Below, piece after piece: positions 24,517 through 34,300 of a DNA stretch of 64,000 nt. Made by a program: the position numbers and the translations under genes. The stretch comes from Aminobacter ciceronei (lineage in GTDB: Bacteria; Pseudomonadota; Alphaproteobacteria; Rhizobiales; Rhizobiaceae): positions 186,001 through 250,000 of the forward strand of contig NZ_JACJHY010000002.1 of NCBI RefSeq assembly GCF_014138625.1. The letters are read 5' to 3'. Positions within the stretch are counted from its first letter, which is position 1; each line of letters starts with the position of its first letter. The notes beneath the pieces are model-generated. The model did no database searches and was not told where the DNA came from. It saw nothing but the letters and a program-made list of their open reading frames with translations.

Positions 24517-26912
24517 TGGCTGACCTGCGCGCATACCAGCCGGCGTTCACGGGCGGCGAGCTGTCGCCAGCGCTGTGGGCTCGCGTCGATCTGGCGAAAT
24601 ACGGATCCGGGCTGAAGTCCGCGCTCAACTTGTTCATTCACGCCCATGGTGGCGCGTCAAACCGGGCTGGCTTTGAGTTCATTGGCGAGGTCAAGGACAG
24701 CACCAAGAAAACGCGGCTGATCTCATTTCAGTTCAACACCGAGCAATCCTACGTGCTGGAGTTCGGCCACCTCTCCATGCGCGTTTACCGCAACGGCGGG
24801 TTGGTGCTGTCGGGGCCGAGCGCGTATGAAGCTGTGACGCCCTACACTCAGGACGACGTTGACGATCTGGTTCTGACGCAAGAGGCGGACGTGATGTATA
24901 TCACGCACGTACTGTATGCGCCTCGCAAGCTCTCGCGCCTGGCTGACGACAACTGGTCGCTGACGACGCCGACGTTCACGCCGACGATGACTGTGCCCAC
25001 GGGCGTTGCCGGCTCTGAGTATTTCCAGCGCAAAAACGGGGATAGCGGCTCGGCAAGCTTTGTCGTGACTGCGGTCGGCGCTGGCGGCGAACAGAGCGCG
25101 GTTTCGTCCTCCATCACGCGAACCTTGCAGTGGGGCAAGGAAGACGGGCGCACCTATAGATTTTCATGGAACCCGGTCGTCGGTGCAGTTTCATATCGCT
25201 TGTACCGCTCGGCCACGGCCGATGTCGGCCTGCTTGTGGAAGTGACAGGAACTGAAGCGATCATCGGCCAGTTCGGCATCAACGGCGTTTCTCCGTCACC
25301 TCCTGGCGGGGCTGACCCCGGCGCTCCTTCTGCGCCAACAGGCTTGGCTTTCGAGACGCTTTGGGGATCTAATATGCGGTACAAGGTTGCCGCTATCTCT
25401 GGCAGCACAGGCGAGGAAAGCCTTCCATCTGCGGCTGTCACGCTGACGAATGATCTCACTTACAAGGGCAACAAGAATACGATCACGTGGAGCGCTGTCG
25501 CGGGCGCGGCCTACTACGTCGTATATAAAGAGAGCAACGGCGTTTACGGGTACATCGGGAAGACCGAAACGACGAGCTTCACCGATGAGAATATCGTGGC
25601 CGATACGGCTGATGCGCCGCAATCCGCGAACAATCCATTCGTCGGCGCCGGAAATTACCCGCGCTGCTCGACGTTTGTTGAACAGCGTTTTGCGCTCGGC
25701 GGCACGCTAAACGACCCCCAAGCGATCTGGATGTCTCAGTCGGCGAACTATGAGAATTTCGGCTACGCGAACCCTCGCAAGGCCAGTGACGCGCTGGAGT
25801 TCCGTATTCGCTCGCGGCAAGTGAATGAGGTCCGCTCTCTGCTGGCCCTGCGCGGCATGATGGTCCTGACCTCGGGCGCCGAATGGACGGTGACGGGCGG
25901 CCAGGCTGATTTCATTGCGCCTGATGCGATCGTGATCAAATCACAGGGCTACCGCGGCGCGTCCAAGGTGCAGCCCGTGGTGGTCGGCAACACGGTGTTG
26001 TTCGCCCAAGAACGCGGCGGCGTGGTGCGCGATTTCTCCTACGAGTTCACCGAAGACAGCTTCACCGGCAAAGACCTGACGATCCTCTCCCGCCACCTGT
26101 TCGAGGATCGCGAGATCAAGGCTTGGGGATATGCTCAGGCTCCGTATTCGATCGTCTGGGTCGTGATGGATGACGGTTCGCTCCGATCGCTGACCTACAT
26201 GAAAGAGCACGATGTCTGGGCGTGGACGCGCCACGAAACGGACGGGGTTTTCGAAGACGTAGCAGTGATTGGCGAGGGGATGGAGGATGTTCCTTACTTC
26301 CTGATTAAGCGCACGATCGGCGGCGTCACCAAGCGGTACATCGAGCGGCTGCACTCGCGGTCGTTCACGAACGTCGAGGATGCATTTTTCGTCGATAGCG
26401 GCCTGACCTACAGCGGCGCAGCGACGACGACGATCTCAGGTCTTGGGCATCTGGAGGGCAAGCAGGTCGTGGCACTGGCGGATGGCAATGTCGTCCGTAA
26501 CCTGACCGTCGCAGGCGGCTCGATCACGCTCCAGAATGCGGCGCAAAAGGTTCATGTCGGCCTCCCGTATGAGGCGATGCTGAAGACGCTCGATCTCGAT
26601 CTTGGTGAGGTTCGCGGCTTGGGCACGGTGCAAGGCCGCAAGAAATCCGTCTCGAATGTGACGATGCGCGTTGAGCGAACGCGCGGCATCTGGCTTGGCA
26701 CCGACGACTACACCCGCGATAGCGGCAAGATGATCGAATACAAGCAGCGCGAAACGGAAGCCTGGAACGAGGCAATTCAGGCGTATACCGGGGATCTTGC
26801 GATAACGCCGATGCCGACCTGGCGCGACGGCGGCAACGTGGTCGTGAAGCAGTTCGATCCGCTGCCGATGACGATCCTTGCGGTGATGCCTGATGTCACG
26901 CTGGGGGCCTGA
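24516..26912 (+). CDS. Tail tubular protein B-like (tail nozzle) protein
   Basis: Encodes 798 residues. The N-terminus (QPAFTGGELSPALWARVDLA) and the HGGASNRAGFEFIGEVKD stretch match large tail-nozzle proteins of podoviruses. Two fibronectin-like, Gly/Ser-rich stretches lie at about residues 150-370 (DPGAPSAPTGLAF and similar), followed by a beta-rich body. It would form the terminal tube of the short tail. Very long continuous frame with no disruptions. Confidence 0.82.
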   Translation: MADLRAYQPAFTGGELSPALWARVDLAKYGSGLKSALNLFIHAHGGASNRAGFEFIGEVKDSTKKTRLISFQFNTEQSYVLEFGHLSMRVYRNGGLVLSGPSAYEAVTPYTQDDVDDLVLTQEADVMYITHVLYAPRKLSRLADDNWSLTTPTFTPTMTVPTGVAGSEYFQRKNGDSGSASFVVTAVGAGGEQSAVSSSITRTLQWGKEDGRTYRFSWNPVVGAVSYRLYRSATADVGLLVEVTGTEAIIGQFGINGVSPSPPGGADPGAPSAPTGLAFETLWGSNMRYKVAAISGSTGEESLPSAAVTLTNDLTYKGNKNTITWSAVAGAAYYVVYKESNGVYGYIGKTETTSFTDENIVADTADAPQSANNPFVGAGNYPRCSTFVEQRFALGGTLNDPQAIWMSQSANYENFGYANPRKASDALEFRIRSRQVNEVRSLLALRGMMVLTSGAEWTVTGGQADFIAPDAIVIKSQGYRGASKVQPVVVGNTVLFAQERGGVVRDFSYEFTEDSFTGKDLTILSRHLFEDREIKAWGYAQAPYSIVWVVMDDGSLRSLTYMKEHDVWAWTRHETDGVFEDVAVIGEGMEDVPYFLIKRTIGGVTKRYIERLHSRSFTNVEDAFFVDSGLTYSGAATTTISGLGHLEGKQVVALADGNVVRNLTVAGGSITLQNAAQKVHVGLPYEAMLKTLDLDLGEVRGLGTVQGRKKSVSNVTMRVERTRGIWLGTDDYTRDSGKMIEYKQRETEAWNEAIQAYTGDLAITPMPTWRDGGNVVVKQFDPLPMTILAVMPDVTLGA

Positions 26913-27366
26913 TGTCGAATTTGTTCCGGCAGATGCATCGCATATCGCGACCATCGCGGAACGGATGCGCCCTGCCGACCGGCTGGAAGTGCTGGCGGCT
27001 TCGGGCTTCTCTCCAACAGAGGCCCTTGAAAGGTCACTGCAGAAATCGTCACGCGCGTGGACCACGCTGGTAGACGGCAACCCTGAAGTGATGTTCGGCG
27101 TCGGCGATCTGAACGTCCTGACATTGACCGGCGCGCCGTGGCTGCTCGGCACCGATGCTGTCGAGCGGCATTTCCGCGTGTTCCTTCGCCAGTCGCTCGA
27201 TTGGAGGGAACAACTATTGCAGCGGTATGCAGTGCTGAGGAACGTCGTTGATGACCGGAACGAGGTTTCCAAGCGCTGGCTGCAGTGGATGGGCTTCGAA
27301 CTGTCCAGTCCTGCGGCTCTCGGCGTCAACGGAGAGATGTTCCGGCTGTTCGAAATGAGGCGCTGA
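26893..27366 (+). CDS. DUF2833 internal virion protein
   Basis: Encodes 157 residues. The order MRPADRLEVLAASGFSPTEA, LVDGNPEVMFGVGDL, TGAPWLLGTD, LRNVVDDRN and WLQWMGFE matches DUF2833, a GNAT-related phage family seen in T7-like genomes next to internal virion genes. Acetyl-CoA binding residues are not evident. It overlaps the previous gene by 20 bases. Confidence 0.78.
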   Translation: MSRWGPDVEFVPADASHIATIAERMRPADRLEVLAASGFSPTEALERSLQKSSRAWTTLVDGNPEVMFGVGDLNVLTLTGAPWLLGTDAVERHFRVFLRQSLDWREQLLQRYAVLRNVVDDRNEVSKRWLQWMGFELSSPAALGVNGEMFRLFEMRR

Positions 27367-27367
27367 C

Positions 27368-27886
27368 ATGTGCGATCTTGGTATTGCTTTGACGCTCGGG
27401 GCGAGCCTGCTCGGCGCGGCAGGCCAGATCCAGCAGGGCAAAGCCCAGGCTGCGGCCTCGAACTACAATGCCCAGGTCGCAGAGATGAACGCCCAGCTGG
27501 CGGACCGTCGCGCGCGCGATGCGCTGGAACGCGGCGCGATCGAGGAGCAGCAGAAGCGGCAGGAGGTCGCACAGCTTCAGGGCAGGCAGAAAGCCGCCAT
27601 GGCCGCGAACGGCGTGGATCTGACCTTTGGCTCGCCTCTGGACACGCTGGTCGACACTGCCGTCCTCGGCGAGCTCGACGCCCTGACGATCCGCCGCAAC
27701 ACCGCACGTGAAGCGTATGACTACGAGGTTCAGGGCGTGAACGGTCGCGCCGATGCCACACTGAACCGGATGAACGCCAAGGCCGCCAAGTCGGGCAGCT
27801 ATCTCGCCGCGGCCGGCACGGTGCTCGGTGGTTTCGGTAAGGCGTACACGGATTACAAGGCGCCGAAGATCGGGAGCATCTATTAA
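27368..27886 (+). CDS. Internal virion protein B-like (gp14-like)
   Basis: Encodes 172 residues. A Gly/Leu-rich N-terminal segment (GIALTLGASLLGAAGQ) is followed by a long Ala/Gln-rich helix and a C-terminal hydrophobic stretch (SYLAAAGTVLGGFGK), which is the layout of T7 gp14, an ejected protein that forms a channel in the host outer membrane. It fuses to the next start (TAATG). Confidence 0.75.
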   Translation: MCDLGIALTLGASLLGAAGQIQQGKAQAAASNYNAQVAEMNAQLADRRARDALERGAIEEQQKRQEVAQLQGRQKAAMAANGVDLTFGSPLDTLVDTAVLGELDALTIRRNTAREAYDYEVQGVNGRADATLNRMNAKAAKSGSYLAAAGTVLGGFGKAYTDYKAPKIGSIY

Positions 27887-30060
27887 TGCCCGTCGTCCCT
27901 CAGTATCAGCCCAACGTTGCCAATCGGCCGATCCATCAACAGGGCATCAACGTCAACGCGACCGCCGATGACATGGGCGCTGCGATCGGCCGTGGCATGC
28001 AGGGTCTTGCCGCTGGCGTGTCCCAGATGGGCGATGCGCTCGCACGCGTCCGCGAGCTTGAGGATATCGCCAAGGCCAAGGAAGCCGACAACGAGCTCGC
28101 AGCCTGGGACCGCGAAGCGAAGTACGGCGAAAACGGCTTCATGACGCTGGAAGGCAAGGCCGCCGTCGACGGCCGCGCCGATTATGAAAAGCGCCTGGCT
28201 GACAAGCAGCGCGAGATCGGCAAGGGCCTGTCGCCGTCCGCTCAGCAGAAATATTCGCAGGCGTCTCAGGCGCGCGTGAACTCGTCGCTCGATCAGTCGA
28301 TCCTGCATACGGCTCAGTCGCGCAAGAAGTGGTTCGCGGATGCGTCGACGGCTCGGATCGATACGTTCGCCGAGGATGCCCTTGCCGGCTACCAGAACCC
28401 GGCGCTCGTGAACAAGAACATCGCAGCCGGTCAGGCTGAGTTGCGGGAGATGGGCGCGCTGCAGGGCTGGGATGCTGACACGCTGAAAAACCGCGAAGTC
28501 GAATTCATCTCGGGCGTACACAAGAACATCGCCCTCAGGATGGCGCAGACTGATCCTGTCGCTGCGAAGAAGTACGAGGACGAGAACAAGAAGATGCTGA
28601 CCGGCCCGCACCAGACTGACCTGGAGGGTGTGTTTGCGCCGTTGGTTATCGAGGAAGAAGCCAAGCGGAAGACGAACGAGTTCTTCGATAGCGGTAAGGT
28701 GCCGGCGACGAAATTCGCCGCGGCTGACCTTCCGCAGCAGGCATATTCGCTGCTCGGCGTCATCGCCGGGACTGAGGCGCCGGATTATCGTACCATCAAC
28801 GGCGGGGCGAAATTCTCTGATTTCTCCGATCACCCGAGGCAGAAGGGCGCGGGCGGTACGTCGACGGCGGCGGGCAGGTATCAGTTCGTCAAAGGGACGT
28901 GGGACCGCGTTCGCTCGGCGCTTGGCCTGCCAGACTTCACTCCAGAGAGCCAGGACCGCGGCGCATGGTGGCTGGCGCAGGCCGACTATAAGTCGCGCAC
29001 TGGCCGCGAATTGAGCGACGACCTTGCTGCCGGCCGGTACTCTGATGTTCGCAACGGCCTCGCTCCGACGTGGGAAGGCATCGCAAAACTGTCGAATGCC
29101 CAGTTCGCTGCCCGTATGTCGAAGGCAAGCGGCGTGGCTGTGTCTGCCGACCCGACCGAGTTTCTTGACGGGATCAGCAACCCGTCCGTCCGAGACGCCA
29201 CGATGCAGCGGATCAAGGCTATCACGTCGGTGCGTGAGGCCCAGGCGAAAGCCCAGATGGATGCTCTGAAGTCGCAGGCATTCGGGTTCGTAGATGCCGG
29301 ATCAAGCCCAGATGCCATCCCGGCCGAGGTCCGCGCGCAGCTCGGCCGCGAGGAGATGTCTGGCCTGTGGTCGTATTTCGAGGCCCGGGCGAAAGGCGGA
29401 CAGCCAAAGACGGATGACCGGACGCTCTATGATCTTCAGACGATGTATGCCGAAGACCCGGCCGCGTTCGCTGACATAGACATGTTCAAATACCGCGACC
29501 GCCTCAGCGACGATGATTGGAAGCAGGTGAACGGCTGGCGTCAGTCCGCGCTCACCGATGAGCGCAAGGCTCGTGAAGACGGGATGACGATCACCGCCGC
29601 GTTCTCCCAAGCTCAGACGCAGCTTGAGGCGCTTGGGATCACGACGGTCGGCACCGATGGTTCGAAGCGCCAGGCACAGGCCGCGCGTATCGCCGAGTTC
29701 AACAACGCCCTGTCGCGCCAGATGGAGGAGTTCAAGAAGGCAGAGAACAAGAACCCGACGCAGATCGACATTCAGTCGATGATCAACCGCATGCTGCTGC
29801 CGATTGTCATCGAGGAAGAAAAGTCGATGTGGAACCCGACGAAAACGCCGTGGTCGTCAACGTCGAAGCGGGAGGGCTTCCTGTTCGAGGCTGGCAAGAT
29901 CGGCGACGGGCTCTCGGTCGATGTCGCCGTCGAGTATCAGGATATTCCGGTCGATCTGCGCCGCGGAATTTCGACGCGCCTCGAAACGGAGCTTGGCCGT
30001 AAGCCGAGCGAGGATGAAATCGTGACTGAGTACGAGGCGTATATCTTAAACGGAGGGTAG
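27886..30060 (+). CDS. Internal virion protein with lambda R-type transglycosylase domain
   Basis: Encodes 724 residues. A helical N-terminal half precedes a domain at about 285-375 that closely follows the GH104 family of phage lambda R: LLGVIAGTEAPDYRT with Glu297 as the expected catalytic acid, then FSDFSDHPR, TSTAAGRYQFVKGTWD and LGLPDFTPESQDRGAW. Lambda R cleaves the MurNAc-GlcNAc bond by transglycosylation. Being inside an ejected virion protein, the domain would locally open the peptidoglycan during DNA entry. T7 uses an SLT-type domain in gp16 for this; here it is in the gp15 position. Confidence 0.88.
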   Translation: MPVVPQYQPNVANRPIHQQGINVNATADDMGAAIGRGMQGLAAGVSQMGDALARVRELEDIAKAKEADNELAAWDREAKYGENGFMTLEGKAAVDGRADYEKRLADKQREIGKGLSPSAQQKYSQASQARVNSSLDQSILHTAQSRKKWFADASTARIDTFAEDALAGYQNPALVNKNIAAGQAELREMGALQGWDADTLKNREVEFISGVHKNIALRMAQTDPVAAKKYEDENKKMLTGPHQTDLEGVFAPLVIEEEAKRKTNEFFDSGKVPATKFAAADLPQQAYSLLGVIAGTEAPDYRTINGGAKFSDFSDHPRQKGAGGTSTAAGRYQFVKGTWDRVRSALGLPDFTPESQDRGAWWLAQADYKSRTGRELSDDLAAGRYSDVRNGLAPTWEGIAKLSNAQFAARMSKASGVAVSADPTEFLDGISNPSVRDATMQRIKAITSVREAQAKAQMDALKSQAFGFVDAGSSPDAIPAEVRAQLGREEMSGLWSYFEARAKGGQPKTDDRTLYDLQTMYAEDPAAFADIDMFKYRDRLSDDDWKQVNGWRQSALTDERKAREDGMTITAAFSQAQTQLEALGITTVGTDGSKRQAQAARIAEFNNALSRQMEEFKKAENKNPTQIDIQSMINRMLLPIVIEEEKSMWNPTKTPWSSTSKREGFLFEAGKIGDGLSVDVAVEYQDIPVDLRRGISTRLETELGRKPSEDEIVTEYEAYILNGG

Positions 30061-30080
30061 GGCCGGGAGTGACCCGGCCC
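30060..30080. terminator. Convergent hairpin between virion operon and rha
   Basis: GGGCCGGG pairs with CCCGGCCC around AGTGA; there is no T tract. It is the only structure in the 27-base gap between two converging genes, so it probably serves both. Confidence 0.55.
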
Positions 30081-30087
30081 GCCTTGA

Positions 30088-30747
30088 TTACCCTGCCATC
30101 GAATAGAGCAGGGCGCGCACCTGATCTTTCCTCATGTCGCCGCCTAATGTAGGCGCTGCGGCGATATATCCTGCCTTCTGGCGCAACTCCTCCAGTGTCC
30201 GGCACTGATACCGAATGAGTTCGTCCGCCGTCCGATCCTCAGCGTCTTCATCCATGTTGTATTCCGCCGCCGTCTGGATGATATCGACGTGGGTCAGAAA
30301 GCGCTCGTATGCTCTCCGGTGCGCGTCGATCAGAGTTTGGAGTGATCCTTTCGGCGCCTGCGCGCGCTCTCGGTTTGCAAGCTTTTCCTCCATCGCGTTG
30401 AAGGCGGCGATATACTTGAGCTTCCAGTTCAGGGCGCGCTTGCCCGTGAAGCCCATTGTCAGCAGCGTGAACCCGTCGCGGTTCATGTTGTAGATCGCGA
30501 TGTCTCGGGTTCCACCGCTCGGCATTTTCATGGGGCGGGATGATTCACCAAAATTGGATGCACATAAAACATTGTTGGAAATCAACGCCTTGATGTCACG
30601 CATAACATGATAGTGCGACTTGCCGAAAAAGGCAGCAACATCCTCGCTGCTGGCGTAGACGTTGCCGTCGCACACGAACACGACGGGCTGGTCCAGGCCG
30701 CGAACGGTGCGAGCATGGCAGGGGATGAGGGTGGTGATGTCGTTCAT
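30088..30747 (-). CDS. rha: Rha family phage regulatory protein
   Basis: Encodes 219 residues. The N-terminal VVFVCDGNVYASSEDVAAFFGKS and NFGESSRPM, and FTLLTMGFTGKRALNWK, match the phage_pRha (pfam09669) domain of phi80/P22-type Rha. Rha interferes with growth of some phages when the host lacks integration host factor, and the domain often accompanies antirepressors. AAGGA lies 8 bases before ATG 30747. It reads against the surrounding virion genes and is therefore likely expressed separately. A long folded leader lies upstream. Confidence 0.88.
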   Translation of the reverse strand: MNDITTLIPCHARTVRGLDQPVVFVCDGNVYASSEDVAAFFGKSHYHVMRDIKALISNNVLCASNFGESSRPMKMPSGGTRDIAIYNMNRDGFTLLTMGFTGKRALNWKLKYIAAFNAMEEKLANRERAQAPKGSLQTLIDAHRRAYERFLTHVDIIQTAAEYNMDEDAEDRTADELIRYQCRTLEELRQKAGYIAAAPTLGGDMRKDQVRALLYSMAG

Positions 30748-30750
30748 TTG

Positions 30751-30927
30751 TGCATTCCTTGTTCAAAAGGATAGTTTGATCCAGGGTTTGAACAACCGTG
30801 CACGACGGCTCTACGCGCCTTTAGGCTTTCGCCTTGGACATATCACGTAGACCCTGGACCAATTCTTAAAGCGGGACGAAAGCCTAACGGATGCTCTCAA
30901 ACCGCGTGCACAAGGGTGTTCAAACCC
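30751..30927 (-). ncRNA. Structured leader of rha with alternative pairings
   Basis: Read as the rha leader (leftward), GGGTTTGAACA (30927 to 30917) pairs perfectly with TGTTCAAACCC (30794 to 30784); inside it, GTGCACG pairs with CGTGCAC (30905-30911 with 30798-30804) and TTAGGCTTTCG pairs with CGAAAGCCTAA (30877-30887 with 30821-30831). The same TTGTTCAAA can instead pair with TTTGAACAA next to the ribosome site at about 30755-30765, and a loop CCAGGGT (30851-30857) can pair with ACCCTGG (30781-30787). These pairings exclude each other, as in a riboswitch or attenuator. No known RNA family was recognised. Confidence 0.55.
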
Positions 30928-30964
30928 AAGCGCACTATGGAGGATAAACCAGCCTCCGTCAATA

Positions 30965-30991
30965 GTTGTGATTATCGCAACATGTTGCGAT
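30965..30991. promoter_or_regulatory. Dispersed operator pair upstream of rha
   Basis: GTTGT-GATTATC-GCAAC (30965-30981, one mismatch) overlaps the perfect 18-bp palindrome ATCGCAAC-AT-GTTGCGAT (30974-30991). Its position fits the promoter of the rha leader. Confidence 0.65.
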
Positions 30992-31006
30992 TGTCAACAG
31001 TGACGT

Positions 31007-31252
31007 TCATGGAAGCATCTGCTTGACCGCCCTCGCATCATCGGCCGCCTCACGAGATGAATTTGCTGCGTCTCTCGCTTGGCTGTACGCGTCCGCAGCC
31101 CATATTGCCGCGCTATTCGCTTCAGACAGAGCCGAGTAGGCAAGAATGGCAGTCGCCAATTGTAGCGCCATGACAGCATAGAGGGCGGCCAAAATGGGTT
31201 TTGACCTAACCCAGTTCAAGGCCAACCTCGTGCGCACCCCTAATACTTCCAT
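31007..31252 (-). CDS. Small membrane protein with cytoplasmic/periplasmic helix
   Basis: Encodes about 81 residues from ATG 31252; the frame extends to 31306 without support. A single hydrophobic segment (KPILAALYAVMALQLATAIL) near residues 18-37 is followed by an Ala/Ser-rich amphipathic helix. It is located between an operator and the promoter of the giant virion gene, away from the lysis module, which suggests a lysogenic function such as superinfection exclusion. That remains unproven. Confidence 0.5.
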   Translation of the reverse strand: MEVLGVRTRLALNWVRSKPILAALYAVMALQLATAILAYSALSEANSAAIWAADAYSQARDAANSSREAADDARAVKQMLP

Positions 31253-31288
31253 TGCTAAAATCTCAACATCCGTGGCATAAATCACAAC
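31252..31288 (+). promoter_or_regulatory. Promoter and operator for the polyvalent protein gene
   Basis: TTGCTA (31252-31257), an 18-base spacer and CATAAA (31276-31281) read as a sigma70 promoter. The variant operator GTGGC-ATAAATC-ACAAC (31272-31288) overlaps the -10 box. The same GTGGCATAAATC occurs before the endolysin at 52302, so both late genes may be co-regulated. Confidence 0.55.
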
Positions 31289-31319
31289 GGTCGCACATCC
31301 CGGCACAGGAGCACGTCAG

Positions 31320-34300
31320 TTGGATACTCTCGCGGACTATGATGCATGGAAGTCAAAGCAGCAACAGGCCACCGCTGCGGCGGCGGGGATAGTTCTCGAT
31401 ACGATTAACGTCAAGCCAGACGAAATCGCGGGCGACCTGCAGCTTGCGCAGGAGTACGCAAGGACGACGGGGCGCCCGACGCCGCCGTTGCCTTTGGTGC
31501 AGGAAAACCGCTCGATTTTTCAGCAGCAGATTGAGCGCAAGCGGAATTCGTCGATCCTGTCATCCTCACCCATGCTGGCCGAATGGCTGCGGAAGCCTGA
31601 AAACTCAGCCTTGGCCCGCGACGATCTTGAGGGGTTGTCGCTCTGGGAGATTATCGGCTCCAACATCAAAGAAGCCGGCAAGGCCGTTCCTGGCGGCGCC
31701 GTCTCCAGCCTTGGCACAGCCATGGAGGGGGCGGGGCAAATATTGACCCCACGCGACCCTTCCGATCGGGCGCCGCTGGCGCAGTCGATTGCGGGAGCGG
31801 GGCGGAAGACACCCGAAGAAATCGCAGCTCTACGGGCTGAGATTTTTCAGCAAGGCGTGATCAATCCCCAAGTGGCGCAAAGTGTCCTGTCTGACGTGAT
31901 CGCCGGCGACATGACCATGGAGGAGGCGTTGACGGCGCTGGAGCCGGCCCTTGCCCCGGCGTTGGGCGCGGCGTCGGAGGCCCTGCAATCTGGCGGGGAG
32001 GCCGTCCAGGATTTTGGGGCAGGCATTCTGCCGGCTGCACAGGGGATGGAAGACAGTTTCGGGCGTGACGTTGGCTCTGGCCTCGGCTCCCTGCTGACTA
32101 TCCTTGGCGTTGGTCTTGTCACGGGCGGATCGGGAGCGGCTGTGTTCGGCGGCGCGGCAGGAGCCGGTGAGGCCGCGTCTCGCGCTCGGAGGGGCGGCCA
32201 AGATGAGGATACGCAAACAATCGCGGCTCTCTACGGCATTTTCCCCGGCATGACCGACGCGATCCCGATCGAGCGTCTAATTGCAAACCCGGTCGTAAAG
32301 TCGGGGCTGGCATCTATTCTCCGGTCCATTGGCAAGCAAGTTGCGCTGGAGGGCGGGCAGGAGGCGGTTCAGAATATCCTCCAGAATGCGATCGCCAAGA
32401 ACTTGTATGCTCCAGATCAAGACCCATTCGATGGTGTGATGCGCGCCATACAGACAGGTGGGTTCGTCGGAGGCTTGGTTGAGGCTGGCCGTATCGGCTT
32501 GAATGCGATCATGCCAGGCCGTTACAGGCGGGCGCAACAGGCCGCGGGCCGCGCCGAGGAGGCCGAAGCTAAGATCAAGGAAATTCAGTCGGCGTCGGTC
32601 ACGTCCGTTCTGCGCAACCGCATGCCCGACGCATTCCGCGATTTCGTCGCCCGCGCCACTGCGAATGGCCCGGTCGAGAACGTGTATGTGCCTGCGTCGG
32701 AGTGGGTCGAGTACTTCCAGAGTTCGGGTGTCGATCCGTTCCTGTTGGCCGACGAACTCGACGGCGTGAACTCCGACGATCTTAGGACGGCGCTCGCGAC
32801 CGGTGGCGATCTGCAGATCCCGACTGCGACCTATGCGGCGAAAATGGCCGGGTCGGACCATGATGCCTTCCTGATGGAGAACATGCGGTTCGACCCTGAT
32901 GAGATGACCGCGCGCGAGGCTCGGGAGTTCAATGAACGCGCCGAAGACGCCATGCAGGAGGCATTCGAGGAAGCCGATCGCATGCGCCAGGACGATGAGC
33001 AGTACCGCTCATTCGAGGCAAAGATTTATGACGAGATGGTTTCGCGCCTGCGTGTCTCAGGCCGATCGACCGATGTCGCGACCAGTGAGGCGATGCTGTA
33101 CCCGGCGTTTTACCGCGTCATGGCTGAGCGTTCTGGCCTGACGACCGAGGAATTCATCGCCCGGTATCCGCTGCCACAGGTGCGCGGCGATGTCCCTCAG
33201 GGCATGCAGCTGAAGAATGTCGACGCGTTGACGCGGACGCTGGCCGAGGCACGTGCTCAGAAGGCGGTCGGCGTCGATCGGCGTCAGACGCTGTTGGAGT
33301 TCATCTCGGATTACGGCGGCATCGTTGATCGCGGCGGCGAGTTGAAGGCGCGCGATGCCGAGGTCGTTGACCGTGGCCGCGGCAAGAAGAAGCTCAGGCT
33401 TGCGCGTAAGGGCGTGGCGGCGGGCATGCGCGACATGTTCGGCAATGCGGGGAGGAAATTCGGCCCCGATGACGTGGCGCTCGCCGCGATCGAGGCCGGG
33501 TTCATGGCCGATCATCCTGTCGTGCTTGCGTACAAGGAAGCGCTGACGAACGGCGGACAGGTGCCCGATATCGGAGCTGCGCTGTGGGATGCGATCGACG
33601 CTGAGATCGGCGGCATACAGCAGTTCTCCGTTGATCAGGCTGCGCCTGAGGCCGGAACCGACGCTGATGAGATCGAGCGGTATCTGTCGGCGATCGGGCT
33701 GTCGCTCGATGACAGCGACGACGCGATCCGTGCGGCGGTCGAGGCAGATCAGGCCGAGGAGGTGCGGCGGTACGGGCAGTCCGGTGACGTGCGCGGTGCT
33801 CGCGGCTCGGTGCAGTTTCCGCTTGCCGGCGTAGGTAACGGCGACAGTGTGATCTCGCTGTTCAAGTCGGCTGATCTGTCGACGTTCATCCATGAAAGCG
33901 GTCACTATTTCCTGACCGTGATGCAGGATTTGTCGGCGCGCGGCGAGATTGCCAGTGCTCAGGACTTCGCTGCGATCAAGGAATGGTGGCGTTCGAACGC
34001 GGACGACGTTGTGAAAGACGCAGCGCGCGTCATGCCCGATGTGAAACTGACATCGGAGGACGTGATTGCCGCACTGGAAAACGGTTCGACCGGCGATCTT
34101 ATGAAGGACGCCGCCGTCGATGTCGGCATGCAGGAGCAGTGGGCTCGGGCTTTCGAGGCGTATCTTCTGGAGGGCAAGGCACCTTCGATCGAACTCCGCG
34201 GCGCATTCGAGAAGTTCCGCGCCTGGCTGATTTCGATCTACAAGAATCTGGCCGGCCTGAATATCTCACCGTCCGACGAGCTGCGCGCGGTGTTCGACCG

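Noticed and set aside
16003-30060. Diversity-generating retroelement, as in Bordetella phage BPP-1
   Set aside because: The virion genes resemble BPP-1, so I looked for a reverse transcriptase and template/variable repeats. No such protein or repeat pair exists in the window.
30784-30927. tRNA or tmRNA gene in the structured region
   Set aside because: GTTTGAAC resembles a T-loop, but no cloverleaf, anticodon stem or acceptor with the right spacing can be drawn on either strand.
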